Source of the DNA: Coriobacteriaceae bacterium
GTDB taxonomy: Bacteria > Actinomycetota > Coriobacteriia > Coriobacteriales > Coriobacteriaceae
DNA length: 64,000 bases
Reading direction: 5' to 3'
NCBI GenBank assembly: GCA_902363125.1
Contig: CABIZD010000003.1
Location: forward strand, 124,001 to 188,000
Shown: positions 51,867 through 60,337 of the stretch, piece after piece
How the letters are laid out: each line of letters begins with the position of its first letter
Numbering within the stretch: the first letter of the stretch is position 1
Position numbers and translations under genes: made by a program
Notes under the pieces: model-generated
The model's input: only the letters and a program-made list of their open reading frames with translations
Databases searched by the model: none
Told to the model about the DNA's origin: nothing

Positions 51867-53711
51867 ATGATTGAGCTGCTCAGGCGTTTTGGCGGTAAGT
51901 TTCGCCGCTATATGGTGATTGGTCCTGCGTGCAAGCTGATCGAAGTGATCTTTGACCTGCTGACGCCGCTGGTGATTGCCCAGATGATTGATAAGGGTAT
52001 CGGCGCACACGACGTGAACGCCGTCGTCCACTACGGTATGGTACTTGGCGCCATGGCTGTGATCGGCATCTCGTTTACGCTCGTCTGCCAAAAGATGGCG
52101 GCGCTCACCTCGCAGGGCATGGGCACCGACATTCGCGGCGCGCTCTACCAGCACATCAACAAGCTGAGCTATGCCGAACTCGACCGTTTTGGCACGCCGT
52201 CGCTCATCACGCGCATTACCAACGACGTCAACCAGGTGCAGCTCGCCGTGGCGCTGGGCGTGCGCATGCTCATCCGCTGGCCCTTCCTGGCGGCGGGCTC
52301 CATGGTCGCGGCCCTTGCCATCGACCTTAAGCTCGGCATCATCTTTTTGATTTGCACGCCCGCCATTGGCCTGGTGTTCTGGGTTGTCATGGCGCGCTGT
52401 ATTCCGTACTACAAGCAGCTGCAGGCAAAGCTCGACCGCATCGCGCTTATCTGCCGCGAAGGCCTTTCGGGCGCTCGCGTGGTCCGTGCGTTTGTGCGTG
52501 AAGATCACGAGCGTGAGCGCTTTGCCCAAGCCGCCGATGACCAGGCCAATACTGCCATCGCGGTGGGCAAGCTCTCGTCGATTCTCAACCCCGTCACGTT
52601 TCTTGTGATGAACCTGGGCGTGTGCGCCATCCTGTGGGTCGGCGGCATCCAGGTCAACGTGGGCGAGCTCACGCAGGGTCAGGTCATGGCGTTCGTCAAT
52701 TACATGACGCAGACCCTCACCTCCATCGTGTATGTCGCCAACCTGGTCGTGGTCTTTACCAAGTCGAGCGCCAGCGCGTCGCGTATCAACGAGGTGCTCA
52801 ATTGCGTGCCGAGCATTACCGATGAGGGCAACCAGCCGGTCGCACTGCCCGAGCCGGGCAATGTCGCTCCCGTTCCTGCGTTGAGCTTTGACCATGCGAG
52901 CTTTTCGTTTGGCGTGGGCGCGGCAAATGCCGTGAGCGATGTGACGCTGGAGCTGCCGCTGGGCAAGACGCTCGGCATTATCGGCGGCACGGGCAGCGGC
53001 AAGTCCACGCTCTTTTCGCTTATCCCGCGCCTGTACGATGCGAGCGCTGGCAGCGTGAGCGTGATGGGCGCCGACGTGCGCGCCTGGCCGCTCGACCAGC
53101 TGCGCCATGTGGTCGCGACCGTCCCGCAGCGCGCGTCGCTGGTGAGCGGCACCATCCGCAGCAACCTGACCTGGCGTGACGAGTCAGCGACCGACGATGA
53201 GCTCTGGGCGGCGCTCGATATGGCGCAGGCCAGCGAATTCGTGCGCAACAAGCCGCAGGGGCTCGATGCCCCGGTCGAGGCGGGCGGTAAGAACTTCAGC
53301 GGTGGCCAACGCCAGCGCCTGACCATCGCGCGCGCCCTGGTGGGCTCGCCTCAGATATTGATCATGGACGACTCCGCCTCGGCACTCGACTTTAAGACCG
53401 ACGCGGCGCTTCGCCATGCCATCCGCGAGCGCAGCGTGCGCGGTGCCGCCGAGGGCGGGCTGCCGCTCACGACGGTCATCGTGAGCCAGCGCGTCTCGAC
53501 CGTGCGCGATGCCGACATGATCTGCGTGCTCGACCACGGATCGGTTGCGGGCCTGGGCACGCATGACGAGCTGTATGCAAGCTGCCAGCTCTATCGCGAG
53601 ATTTGCCAGTCGCAGCTGCGCCGCGAGGAGCTCGAGGGCCAGCAGGGGAGCACGGTGCCCGCGTCCGCCCCGACTGCCCCTGCGCCTACTTGCTCAAAGG
53701 AGGGTTGCTAG
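51867..53711 (+). CDS. ABC exporter half-transporter, degenerate-site subunit
   Basis: 614 residues from ATG 51867 (TAGGGAG upstream). Six membrane segments, then Walker A GGTGSGKST, signature FSGGQRQR and Walker B QILIMDDSASA, with Asp in place of the catalytic Glu. The C-terminal tail is Ala/Pro/Thr-rich. It pairs with the gene that starts at the base after its stop. Same division of labour as the pair at 25605-29355, but without a MarR gene; probably the same exporter class with another substrate. Confidence 0.93.
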   Translation: MIELLRRFGGKFRRYMVIGPACKLIEVIFDLLTPLVIAQMIDKGIGAHDVNAVVHYGMVLGAMAVIGISFTLVCQKMAALTSQGMGTDIRGALYQHINKLSYAELDRFGTPSLITRITNDVNQVQLAVALGVRMLIRWPFLAAGSMVAALAIDLKLGIIFLICTPAIGLVFWVVMARCIPYYKQLQAKLDRIALICREGLSGARVVRAFVREDHERERFAQAADDQANTAIAVGKLSSILNPVTFLVMNLGVCAILWVGGIQVNVGELTQGQVMAFVNYMTQTLTSIVYVANLVVVFTKSSASASRINEVLNCVPSITDEGNQPVALPEPGNVAPVPALSFDHASFSFGVGAANAVSDVTLELPLGKTLGIIGGTGSGKSTLFSLIPRLYDASAGSVSVMGADVRAWPLDQLRHVVATVPQRASLVSGTIRSNLTWRDESATDDELWAALDMAQASEFVRNKPQGLDAPVEAGGKNFSGGQRQRLTIARALVGSPQILIMDDSASALDFKTDAALRHAIRERSVRGAAEGGLPLTTVIVSQRVSTVRDADMICVLDHGSVAGLGTHDELYASCQLYREICQSQLRREELEGQQGSTVPASAPTAPAPTCSKEGC

Positions 53712-55571
53712 ATGAACCCGTATACTTCTTCCGGTTCGGTCGCCACGATGACCGCTAATGTGTCCGGCAACGATAACCTCAACGACCTGGGCGACGGCCC
53801 GCGCCACCCCGGTGATCCCGAGCGCTATCCCGTGGGCGCGGTGACGCGCCGCCTGCTGGGCTATGTTCGCCCGCACCGTATTTCGTTTACGGCGTCGTTT
53901 GTGAGCGCCGCCATCTCGGTGATTCTGCAGCTCTACACGCCCATCCTCATTGGTGAGGGCATCGACCTCATCGTTGCCACCGGGCAGGTGGACTTCGATG
54001 CGCTGCTGCCGCTCGTTACCAAACTCGCGATTGTCGTGATGGGTGCTGCGGCCTTCCAGTGGCTGCAGGGCTACTGCGTCAACCGCCTGTCCTACGAAAC
54101 GGTGCGCGACATGCGCGTGGAGGCGAGCGACAAGCTCAGCCGCATGCCGCTCAGCTTTGTCGACAGCCATGCCCACGGCGACCTTATGAGCCGCGTGGTC
54201 AACGACGCCGATCAGGTGGGCGACGGTCTGCTGCAGGGCTTTACCCAGCTCTTTACCGGCGTCATCACCATCGTGGGCACGCTTGCGTTTATGCTCTCCA
54301 TTAACCTGACCATGACACTCGTGGTGGTGCTCGTCACGCCGCTTTCCATCTTTGCAGCTGGCGCCATCGCCAAGCTCTCCAACAAAAGCTTTACGGCTCA
54401 GCAGCGTATTCAAGGGCAGCTCGGCGGTCATATCGAGGAGTACGTAGGCGAGCAGAAGCTTGTCGACGCCTTTGCCTATGGTCCCAACGCCCAGCAGCGC
54501 TTCGATGCCCTCAATGCCGAGCTTTACACCGCGGGCGAGCGCGCGCAGTTTATGGGTTCGCTCTCCAACCCCGGCACGCGTTTTATCAACAACATCATCT
54601 ATGCCGTGGTCGCTGTGATCGGCTGCGTGGGCGTGGTCACGGGCGTGCCTGCGGCGCTCACGGTGGGCGGCGTGCAGATTTTCCTGTCCTACGCCAACCA
54701 GTACACCAAGCCGTTCAACGAGGTCACCAACGTCATTACGCAAATCCAGACCGCGTACGCCTCGGCGCGCCGCATGTTTGCGCTGCTCGATGCCCGCGAG
54801 CAAGAGCCCGATGCGCCAGATGCCGTGGAACTTGCCGCCCCGCAGGGCGAGGTCGCCTTTGAGCATGTGGACTTTAGCTACGTGCCCGACCGCAAGCTGC
54901 TGCAGGACATCTGCATCGAGGCTAAGCCCGGCATGCGCTTTGCCCTCGTTGGCCCCACGGGCTGCGGCAAGACAACGCTCATCAACTTGCTGTTGCGGTT
55001 CTACGATATCGATGCCGGTCGCATCATGGTCGATGGCCGTTCCTCGCGTGACTACACGCGCGCAAGCCTGCGCCGTGCCTTTGGTATGGTGCTGCAGGAT
55101 ACGTGGCTGTTCGAGGGCACGGTGGCCCAGAACATTGCCTACGGCTGTCCCGACGCCACGTGCGAGCAGGTTATCGAAGCTGCCAAGCGCGCGCACGCGC
55201 ACAAATTTATCGTGCAGCTGCCAGGCGGCTACGATACGGTCATCGGCGAGGACGGCGGTACGTTTAGCCAGGGTCAAAAACAGCTGCTGTGCATCGCGCG
55301 CGTCATGCTCACCGACCCGGCGATTCTGCTGCTAGACGAGGCGACCTCGAGCATCGATACCCGCACCGAGCTGCAGGTTCAGGCGGCATTCGACGAGCTC
55401 ATGGCCGGCCGCACAAGCTTTGTGGTGGCGCACCGCCTGAGCACCATCCGCAACGCCGACTGCATTCTGGTGATGCGCGACGGCGAGATTATCGAGCGCG
55501 GCACACACGACGAGCTGCTCGCGGCAGGCGGGTTCTACGCCGAGCTCTACCGTAGCCAGTTTGCCCAGTGA
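53712..55571 (+). CDS. ABC exporter half-transporter, catalytic-site subunit
   Basis: 619 residues; AAAGGAGGG lies across the previous stop. An N-terminal extension of about 45 residues, six membrane segments, Walker A GPTGCGKTT, variant signature FSQGQKQ, Walker B AILLLDEATSS with the catalytic Glu and the H-loop VVAHRLST. Completes the heterodimer with the preceding gene. Confidence 0.94.
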   Translation: MNPYTSSGSVATMTANVSGNDNLNDLGDGPRHPGDPERYPVGAVTRRLLGYVRPHRISFTASFVSAAISVILQLYTPILIGEGIDLIVATGQVDFDALLPLVTKLAIVVMGAAAFQWLQGYCVNRLSYETVRDMRVEASDKLSRMPLSFVDSHAHGDLMSRVVNDADQVGDGLLQGFTQLFTGVITIVGTLAFMLSINLTMTLVVVLVTPLSIFAAGAIAKLSNKSFTAQQRIQGQLGGHIEEYVGEQKLVDAFAYGPNAQQRFDALNAELYTAGERAQFMGSLSNPGTRFINNIIYAVVAVIGCVGVVTGVPAALTVGGVQIFLSYANQYTKPFNEVTNVITQIQTAYASARRMFALLDAREQEPDAPDAVELAAPQGEVAFEHVDFSYVPDRKLLQDICIEAKPGMRFALVGPTGCGKTTLINLLLRFYDIDAGRIMVDGRSSRDYTRASLRRAFGMVLQDTWLFEGTVAQNIAYGCPDATCEQVIEAAKRAHAHKFIVQLPGGYDTVIGEDGGTFSQGQKQLLCIARVMLTDPAILLLDEATSSIDTRTELQVQAAFDELMAGRTSFVVAHRLSTIRNADCILVMRDGEIIERGTHDELLAAGGFYAELYRSQFAQ

Positions 55572-55646
55572 GGAAGCCCGTGGGGCAAATTAATCAGGTT
55601 TGTTTGTCCCATAGAGCGATCGTGTTATATAGCGTTCTACCAGCGC

Positions 55647-55716
55647 GTGAAACAATTTGACGGCGTTTTGTGAAACATTTTTTCGGCCATTCGTGAAACG
55701 TTCTGCGGCGGTTTCA
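55647..55716 (+). promoter_or_regulatory. Three 23-bp direct repeats (GTGAAAC...)
   Basis: GTGAAAC occurs at 55647, 55670 and 55693, exactly 23 bases apart, each followed by (A/G)-rich-T and CGGC-like bases; an inverted GTTTCA lies at 55711. The array is about 150-220 bases before the flavodoxin-like gene. Regular spacing close to two helical turns suggests a protein binding on one face of the DNA. The rest of the 294-base gap shows no gene. Confidence 0.5.
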
Positions 55717-55865
55717 ATCCGAAGTACATACTGTTCGAAATCTGTCCAAAGATGTCGTCTGCGTCGCCAATCGACAGAAGGTGGTTTACATCTGTCACGT
55801 TAGTACTAAGATATTCATCTAATAAATTGCATTAGCGGCTTTAGTTTTGGGGGAAACGAGGCAAC

Positions 55866-56423
55866 GTGACTATGACGTGCTCTTTGGTGGTTAACAGCAA
55901 GAGCGGTAATACCAGGATGGTTTCGGGCGCGATCAAGCGCGCGCTGCAGGCTGCGGGTGTTGAGTTTGTCCATGCCGCGGCGTTGAGCGACGATGCGGAT
56001 GCAGATCAGGTTGCGCTCGAGGCGCAGGGGGCCTGCGCGGCCGACATGGTGCTCGTCGGTTTTTGGTGCGACAAGGGCGCGTGCACGCCTTCGGTCGCGG
56101 CGTTGCTCTCCGCCTTGCACGGCAAGCGCGTGTTCCTGTTTGGCACCTGCGGCTTTGGCGCCGACCAGAGCTATTACCAGCAGATTATTGATCGCGTAAC
56201 TTCCAATTTGGCTGGGGATGCCGAGCTTGCGGGCTGGGCGATGTGCCAGGGCAAGATGGGCCCTGCGGTCAAGCAGCGCTACGAGGCCATGCTCGAGCAA
56301 GATCCCGACAACGCCCGCTTTAAGATGCTGCTCGACAACTGGGTTGCCGCGAAGGATCATCCCACCAAGGAGGATCTGGACAACATGGCTGCAGCCGCCA
56401 AGAAGGCCGTGCTGGGCGAGTAG
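55866..56423 (+). CDS. Flavodoxin family protein
   Basis: 185 residues from GTG 55866, six bases after GAGG (ATG 55872 is an alternative). The FMN phosphate-binding loop is NSKSGNTRMV near the N-terminus, followed by VGFWCDKGACTP and LFGTCGFGADQSYY, the latter typical of the flavodoxin_4/BilS-like group. It would carry electrons in the cytoplasm; in BilS relatives it supports bilirubin reduction, but no BilR reductase gene is present here, so that role is not claimed. Confidence 0.85.
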   Translation: MTMTCSLVVNSKSGNTRMVSGAIKRALQAAGVEFVHAAALSDDADADQVALEAQGACAADMVLVGFWCDKGACTPSVAALLSALHGKRVFLFGTCGFGADQSYYQQIIDRVTSNLAGDAELAGWAMCQGKMGPAVKQRYEAMLEQDPDNARFKMLLDNWVAAKDHPTKEDLDNMAAAAKKAVLGE

Positions 56424-56465
56424 CTTCGCCGTTCTCGGTCCTTCGTGCAAAACAATACAAATGTG

Positions 56466-56494
56466 AAAGCCTCGAAATTCCCGAGGCTTTTTTC
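56466..56494 (+). terminator. Terminator of the flavodoxin gene
   Basis: AAAGCCTCG / CGAGGCTTT stem with AAATTCC loop and a T7 run. Confidence 0.9.
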
Positions 56495-56563
56495 TTGACA
56501 CTCGTGGGCGCAACCGTGGCAAGCGTTCGCTGGATGTATTCAGAGTGGGACACGGTTTCCGGA

Positions 56564-56592
56564 TGCAAAAAAGGCCACATGACGTGGCCTTC
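56564..56592 (-). terminator. Terminator of the LTA-synthase-family gene
   Basis: AAGGCCAC / GTGGCCTT stem; read on the minus strand it is followed by TTTTTTG. Confidence 0.85.
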
Positions 56593-56646
56593 AATTTATA
56601 TATGTTGCGGGTGCCCCCATGACAAGCCGCGTTTCAACACCGAGGC

Positions 56647-56775
56647 GTCTGCCCGGCGGCGCGGAATGTAAGGTTCATCGCGAGTTCCGCACGAGCCGGA
56701 GAGCACTTAATGTGCTCTCCGTGCGAGCAGGACTGCCCGAGCAGGGAACCTAACATTCCGCGCCGCTGGGCAGAC
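56647..56775. repeat. Large nested palindrome, copy C
   Basis: 30-bp arms (56647-56676 and 56746-56775; outer end GTCTGCCC) with two mismatches, and an inner perfect stem GGAGAGCAC / GTGCTCTCC around TTAAT. It lies between the convergent flavodoxin and LTA-synthase-family genes, 21 bases from the stop codon of the latter. Confidence 0.88.
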
Positions 56776-56795
56776 GAACCAGGTCGAAGGACCCG

Positions 56796-59096
56796 CTATT
56801 TGATCTTGGTCGTACCCGGTGCCAGGTTGGGGTCGGTCTCGTTGGCCTCGGTCTGGAAGTGCTCGGTATACACGTTCTTGCCGTCGCGGAACATCTCGTA
56901 GTACTGCATCTTGGCGTAATCCTCGCGTGCCTTGGTGGCGGCCGCGGCAGCGGCGTCGTCACCGGTGACGTTGGAGGAGAGCGCCCAGCGCAGGCTGGCG
57001 TCCTCGTAGCCGACCGAGTTGATGGCGGGCAGCGACTCGCGCAGTGTCATGTGCGCCTTCTGGTAGTCGGTCAGCGGTGCGCCGATCAGCTGCATGAGCT
57101 GGGTGGACAGGTAGTTGGTGGACAGGTCGTCGACCTCGCTCGTCTGGTCACAACCGGCAACGTCGTAGTTAGCCCAAATGATGTAGTCGGTCTGCCACAG
57201 GCGCTCCTGATGCGTAGCGTCGTCCTCGCCGGTAAACCACTTGTCATTGAACTTGGACGGGAAGAACGGCTGATGGTCGCCCCAGAACACCACGACCACC
57301 TTGCGGTCGAGCTTGCTCAAGGCGTTGAGGAAGTAGCGCAGCGCCTGATCGGACTGCTCGATGCACGAGACATACTCGTCGACATCGGAGAGCGTGCCGT
57401 CCTCGACGGTCTTGGCGTCCAGGTCGGTCGTGTCGATGTTCAGGTGCATCTGCTTGTCGACCGGCAGCAGGCCCGTGTCGTAGCCCGAGTGGTTCTGCAT
57501 GGTCACGTCGAAGATGAACTGCGGATCGGCGTTCTGGTCGAGCAGCTCAAGAATCTTGTCGTAGGTAGCTTGGTCGGTCACCATGCCGCGCAGGGTATCG
57601 GCGCCCTGGAAGTCGTTGATGGACAGGAACTGGTCAAAGCCAAAGTCCTTGTAGACGTTCTCGCGGTTCCAGTTGGTCGCGTGGTTGGGGTGCATGGCTG
57701 TGGTGGAATATCCGAGCGACTTGAACTGCTCTGCCAGATTCCCGGTCGTTTCCATGTTGTAGATGGTGTAGGGGTACACGCCCGAGCCCAGGTTGGCCAT
57801 GGAGTTGCCGGTCATAAACTCAAACTCGGTATTGGCCGTGCCGCCGCCGTAGGCGCTCACGTAGAGCTTTCCGCGGCTGAGGCAGTTGGACAGGTTCTTA
57901 AAGTACTGCGGACCTTCGTAGCCGGCGCGCATGTTCTGGTAGATCGACAAATCCGAGAACGTCTCGTTCATGATAGCGATGACCGTGGGCTTCTCGCTGT
58001 CGAACTGCTCCTTTGCGGCGGCGCGCTCGTCGCTCTTGGCCGCGTCGGATTTGTCGTAGGCCTTGGCGTACTTTTTGAGCGTGGCCTTGGCGTCATCGAC
58101 AGAATAGTCGGCGGGTTTGGGCGGCTTGATGGACTGTGCCGCGCTAATAAAGGCAGGCAGGTAGCCCTCGCGCCAGTAGCTCTCGAGCGGACGCCAGGTG
58201 TAGACGGTGATGCCGAGGGTGTTGTAGTAGTCGATGAGCGTGACATGCGCGGTCACGCCGCCCAGGCACAGCACCGCCACGAGCAGGTTGGTGAGCAGCA
58301 TGCGCTTGGCGTTGGCGGCGCCCTTCTGACGGTGCGGCGCGATCAGGCCGGCGTACTCGCACAGCAGCATGGCGATGGCGGTAAAGCCCATGGATAGCAC
58401 GCAGAACAGCGAGATCGAGAAGGTGTAGCCGGTGCCGGCGACTGCGGCGGCGGTGGAGATGGCCGAAAGGTCGCCCGGCTGGATGGGCATGGATTTAAAC
58501 GTGATGACGAAGAACTCGGCAATGCCCAGGACAAAGAGGGCAAAAGCCAGGACCGCGGGAGCTGCGCCGTGGCGCTGGAATAGGAAGAACAAGCCGGTCA
58601 TGAGCACGGTGATAATGGCCCATTCGAGCAGGATGCACAGGGGGTAGACCCAGGTAAAGTCGTGGTTGGACGAGACCTCCATGCCCAGCAGCGCAAAGAC
58701 GCCGGCGAGCAGCAGGCACAGGACGGCGGCGACGAGCGGTTTGCCCACAAAGGCTCCGCGCAGGCGGGCGAGCTTGCCGGTGGGGGCGGGGGCGTCGGGC
58801 GCGGCAAACGCAAAGACGCGCGGGGCGATGCGGTCGCCGGCGATGCTGGCCCAGGCGCATCCGGTAAGGATGGCATTGGTCAGGATGAGCATCACAAAGG
58901 CGAGCGGCTCGTTTTGGGCGACGAGGCCCACGGCGCCCCAGACGGTCAAAAAGAGCTGGAACAGGCCGAAGGCGACGCTCCAGGCGATGGCGCCTTTGGC
59001 AACGGTGCCCGACTGTGCGCGAATGGCCTTGGCTTCGCGCAAGACAAGGTAGACGGTCGCCGCAAGACCGACGAGCGAGATGGCGGCAGCGAACAT
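56796..59096 (-). CDS. LTA synthase/sulfatase-family membrane enzyme
   Basis: 766 residues from ATG 59096 (GAGGAG seven bases upstream; GTG 59111 would put the site inside the gene). About eight to ten membrane segments up to about residue 320, then an extracellular alkaline-phosphatase-superfamily domain. IMNETFSDLSIY gives the first metal-binding Glu; GGGTANTEFEFMTGNSM has the catalytic Thr; VVFWGDHQPFFP supplies Asp-His metal ligands. By family it would transfer phosphoglycerol or a similar phospho-group to a lipoteichoic-acid-like or glycan acceptor, at the outer membrane face. More membrane segments than the five of LtaS, so a variant polymer is likely. Confidence 0.88.
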   Translation of the reverse strand: MFAAAISLVGLAATVYLVLREAKAIRAQSGTVAKGAIAWSVAFGLFQLFLTVWGAVGLVAQNEPLAFVMLILTNAILTGCAWASIAGDRIAPRVFAFAAPDAPAPTGKLARLRGAFVGKPLVAAVLCLLLAGVFALLGMEVSSNHDFTWVYPLCILLEWAIITVLMTGLFFLFQRHGAAPAVLAFALFVLGIAEFFVITFKSMPIQPGDLSAISTAAAVAGTGYTFSISLFCVLSMGFTAIAMLLCEYAGLIAPHRQKGAANAKRMLLTNLLVAVLCLGGVTAHVTLIDYYNTLGITVYTWRPLESYWREGYLPAFISAAQSIKPPKPADYSVDDAKATLKKYAKAYDKSDAAKSDERAAAKEQFDSEKPTVIAIMNETFSDLSIYQNMRAGYEGPQYFKNLSNCLSRGKLYVSAYGGGTANTEFEFMTGNSMANLGSGVYPYTIYNMETTGNLAEQFKSLGYSTTAMHPNHATNWNRENVYKDFGFDQFLSINDFQGADTLRGMVTDQATYDKILELLDQNADPQFIFDVTMQNHSGYDTGLLPVDKQMHLNIDTTDLDAKTVEDGTLSDVDEYVSCIEQSDQALRYFLNALSKLDRKVVVVFWGDHQPFFPSKFNDKWFTGEDDATHQERLWQTDYIIWANYDVAGCDQTSEVDDLSTNYLSTQLMQLIGAPLTDYQKAHMTLRESLPAINSVGYEDASLRWALSSNVTGDDAAAAAATKAREDYAKMQYYEMFRDGKNVYTEHFQTEANETDPNLAPGTTKIK

Positions 59097-59310
59097 GCTG
59101 AGACTCCTCACAAACTTAAAACCTACGAAAGCGGGGATTTACCCGATTGTTACCAAGATATGCGCTGCAATTGGTGGCTGCGCACAACAACCAGCCATAT
59201 TACCGCGCACGTGTGGCGGTGTGGCGCAATGTAGTGGCGACCTGCGCGATAATGGACGGGAATTACACGGAAACGTAAAGGCTTCTTAAAGAAATGGCGA
59301 GGGTAGGGCG

Positions 59311-60180
59311 ATGAGCGAGCAGGTTTGCAAGGCGGACATGGGCGGCGATGGAGCGGCGGTCGATACGTGCGGCTATCCGGTCGAGACTACGGGCAATGCG
59401 GTGCTGGACATCTTGGAGCACCGTTCCTCTACGCGTGCCTTCGCGCGTGATGACAGTGACCGTCCCGTGGCGGTGACCGACGAGCAGCGGGCGGCGATCT
59501 TGCATGCGGCGAGTCGCGCGCCGTCGGCGGGCGCCATGATGATGTATTCCATCGTGAGCATTCGCGAGCAGGCTACGCTGGACCGTCTGGCCGACCTGTG
59601 CGATCACCAGCCCATGATCGCCAAGGCGCCCTGGGCACTTATATTTGTGGTCGATTATGCCAAGTGGATCGATCTGTTTGAGCACGTGGGCTGCTTTGAG
59701 CCCGAGTTTGTCGAGCGCACGGGCAAGGCGCCCCGCCGCGCGCCGGGTTTGGGCGACTTTGCCATCGCGGCCCAGGACGCCGTGATCGCCGCGCAAAACG
59801 CTGTGGTTGCCGCCGAGGCCCTGGGGCTGGGGAGCTGCTACATCGGCGATATCGTCGAGAATGCCGAGGAAGTCGCCGAGCTGCTCGATCTGCCGCCCTA
59901 TACCATGCCGCTGTCGATGCTCATCATCGGCACGCCCCGTAAGGAGCGCCCGGCCATTGCGCATCCCGTGGTGAACCTGGTGCACGAGGAACGCTACTGC
60001 CGTGCGGATGCCGCGACCATGGACGCGCAGGTGGCCGAGATGGACGCGATGTTTCGCCCGCATGCCCGCGAGGTGGGGGAGCGCGTCGTGGATATCTACA
60101 CCCGCAAGCACACGAGCCCCTTTATGGCCGAGATGAGCCGCTCCATGGAGTGGTGGTTCAAAAACTGGCTCGGAAAATGA
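59311..60180 (+). CDS. Nitroreductase family protein (NfsA-like length)
   Basis: 289 residues with GGTAGGGCG before ATG 59311. FMN-binding LEHRSSTRAFARDD, APSAGAMMMYSIVSI, AAEALGLGSCYIGDIVENAEE and a long C-terminal extension fit the larger nitroreductase subgroup. Probably an FMN oxidoreductase; substrate unknown. Unrelated in detail to the shorter enzyme at 23829-24350. Confidence 0.9.
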   Translation: MSEQVCKADMGGDGAAVDTCGYPVETTGNAVLDILEHRSSTRAFARDDSDRPVAVTDEQRAAILHAASRAPSAGAMMMYSIVSIREQATLDRLADLCDHQPMIAKAPWALIFVVDYAKWIDLFEHVGCFEPEFVERTGKAPRRAPGLGDFAIAAQDAVIAAQNAVVAAEALGLGSCYIGDIVENAEEVAELLDLPPYTMPLSMLIIGTPRKERPAIAHPVVNLVHEERYCRADAATMDAQVAEMDAMFRPHAREVGERVVDIYTRKHTSPFMAEMSRSMEWWFKNWLGK

Positions 60181-60182
60181 CG

Positions 60183-60215
60183 AATGTGACAAGGGGACAG
60201 TTCCTTTGTCACATT
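60183..60215 (+). repeat. REP-like repeat, TGTGACA family, copy 2
   Basis: AATGTGACAAGGGGACAGTT followed by CCTTTGTCACATT, directly after the nitroreductase stop. Confidence 0.78.
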
Positions 60216-60337
60216 CCATATCGCGCGATGGCATAAAGGCCGTATAAATGTTTATCTAGCTGGGAAAACGGTGCATTAAAACATGGGCCGATTGCCTATA
60301 ATCCCTTCGAACATTAAAGTTGGGAGGAAACCGGCTT

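Noticed and set aside
55866..56423. BilS of a bilirubin-reductase operon
   Set aside because: The protein resembles that flavodoxin group, but no BilR-type reductase gene is adjacent, so only flavodoxin family is claimed.
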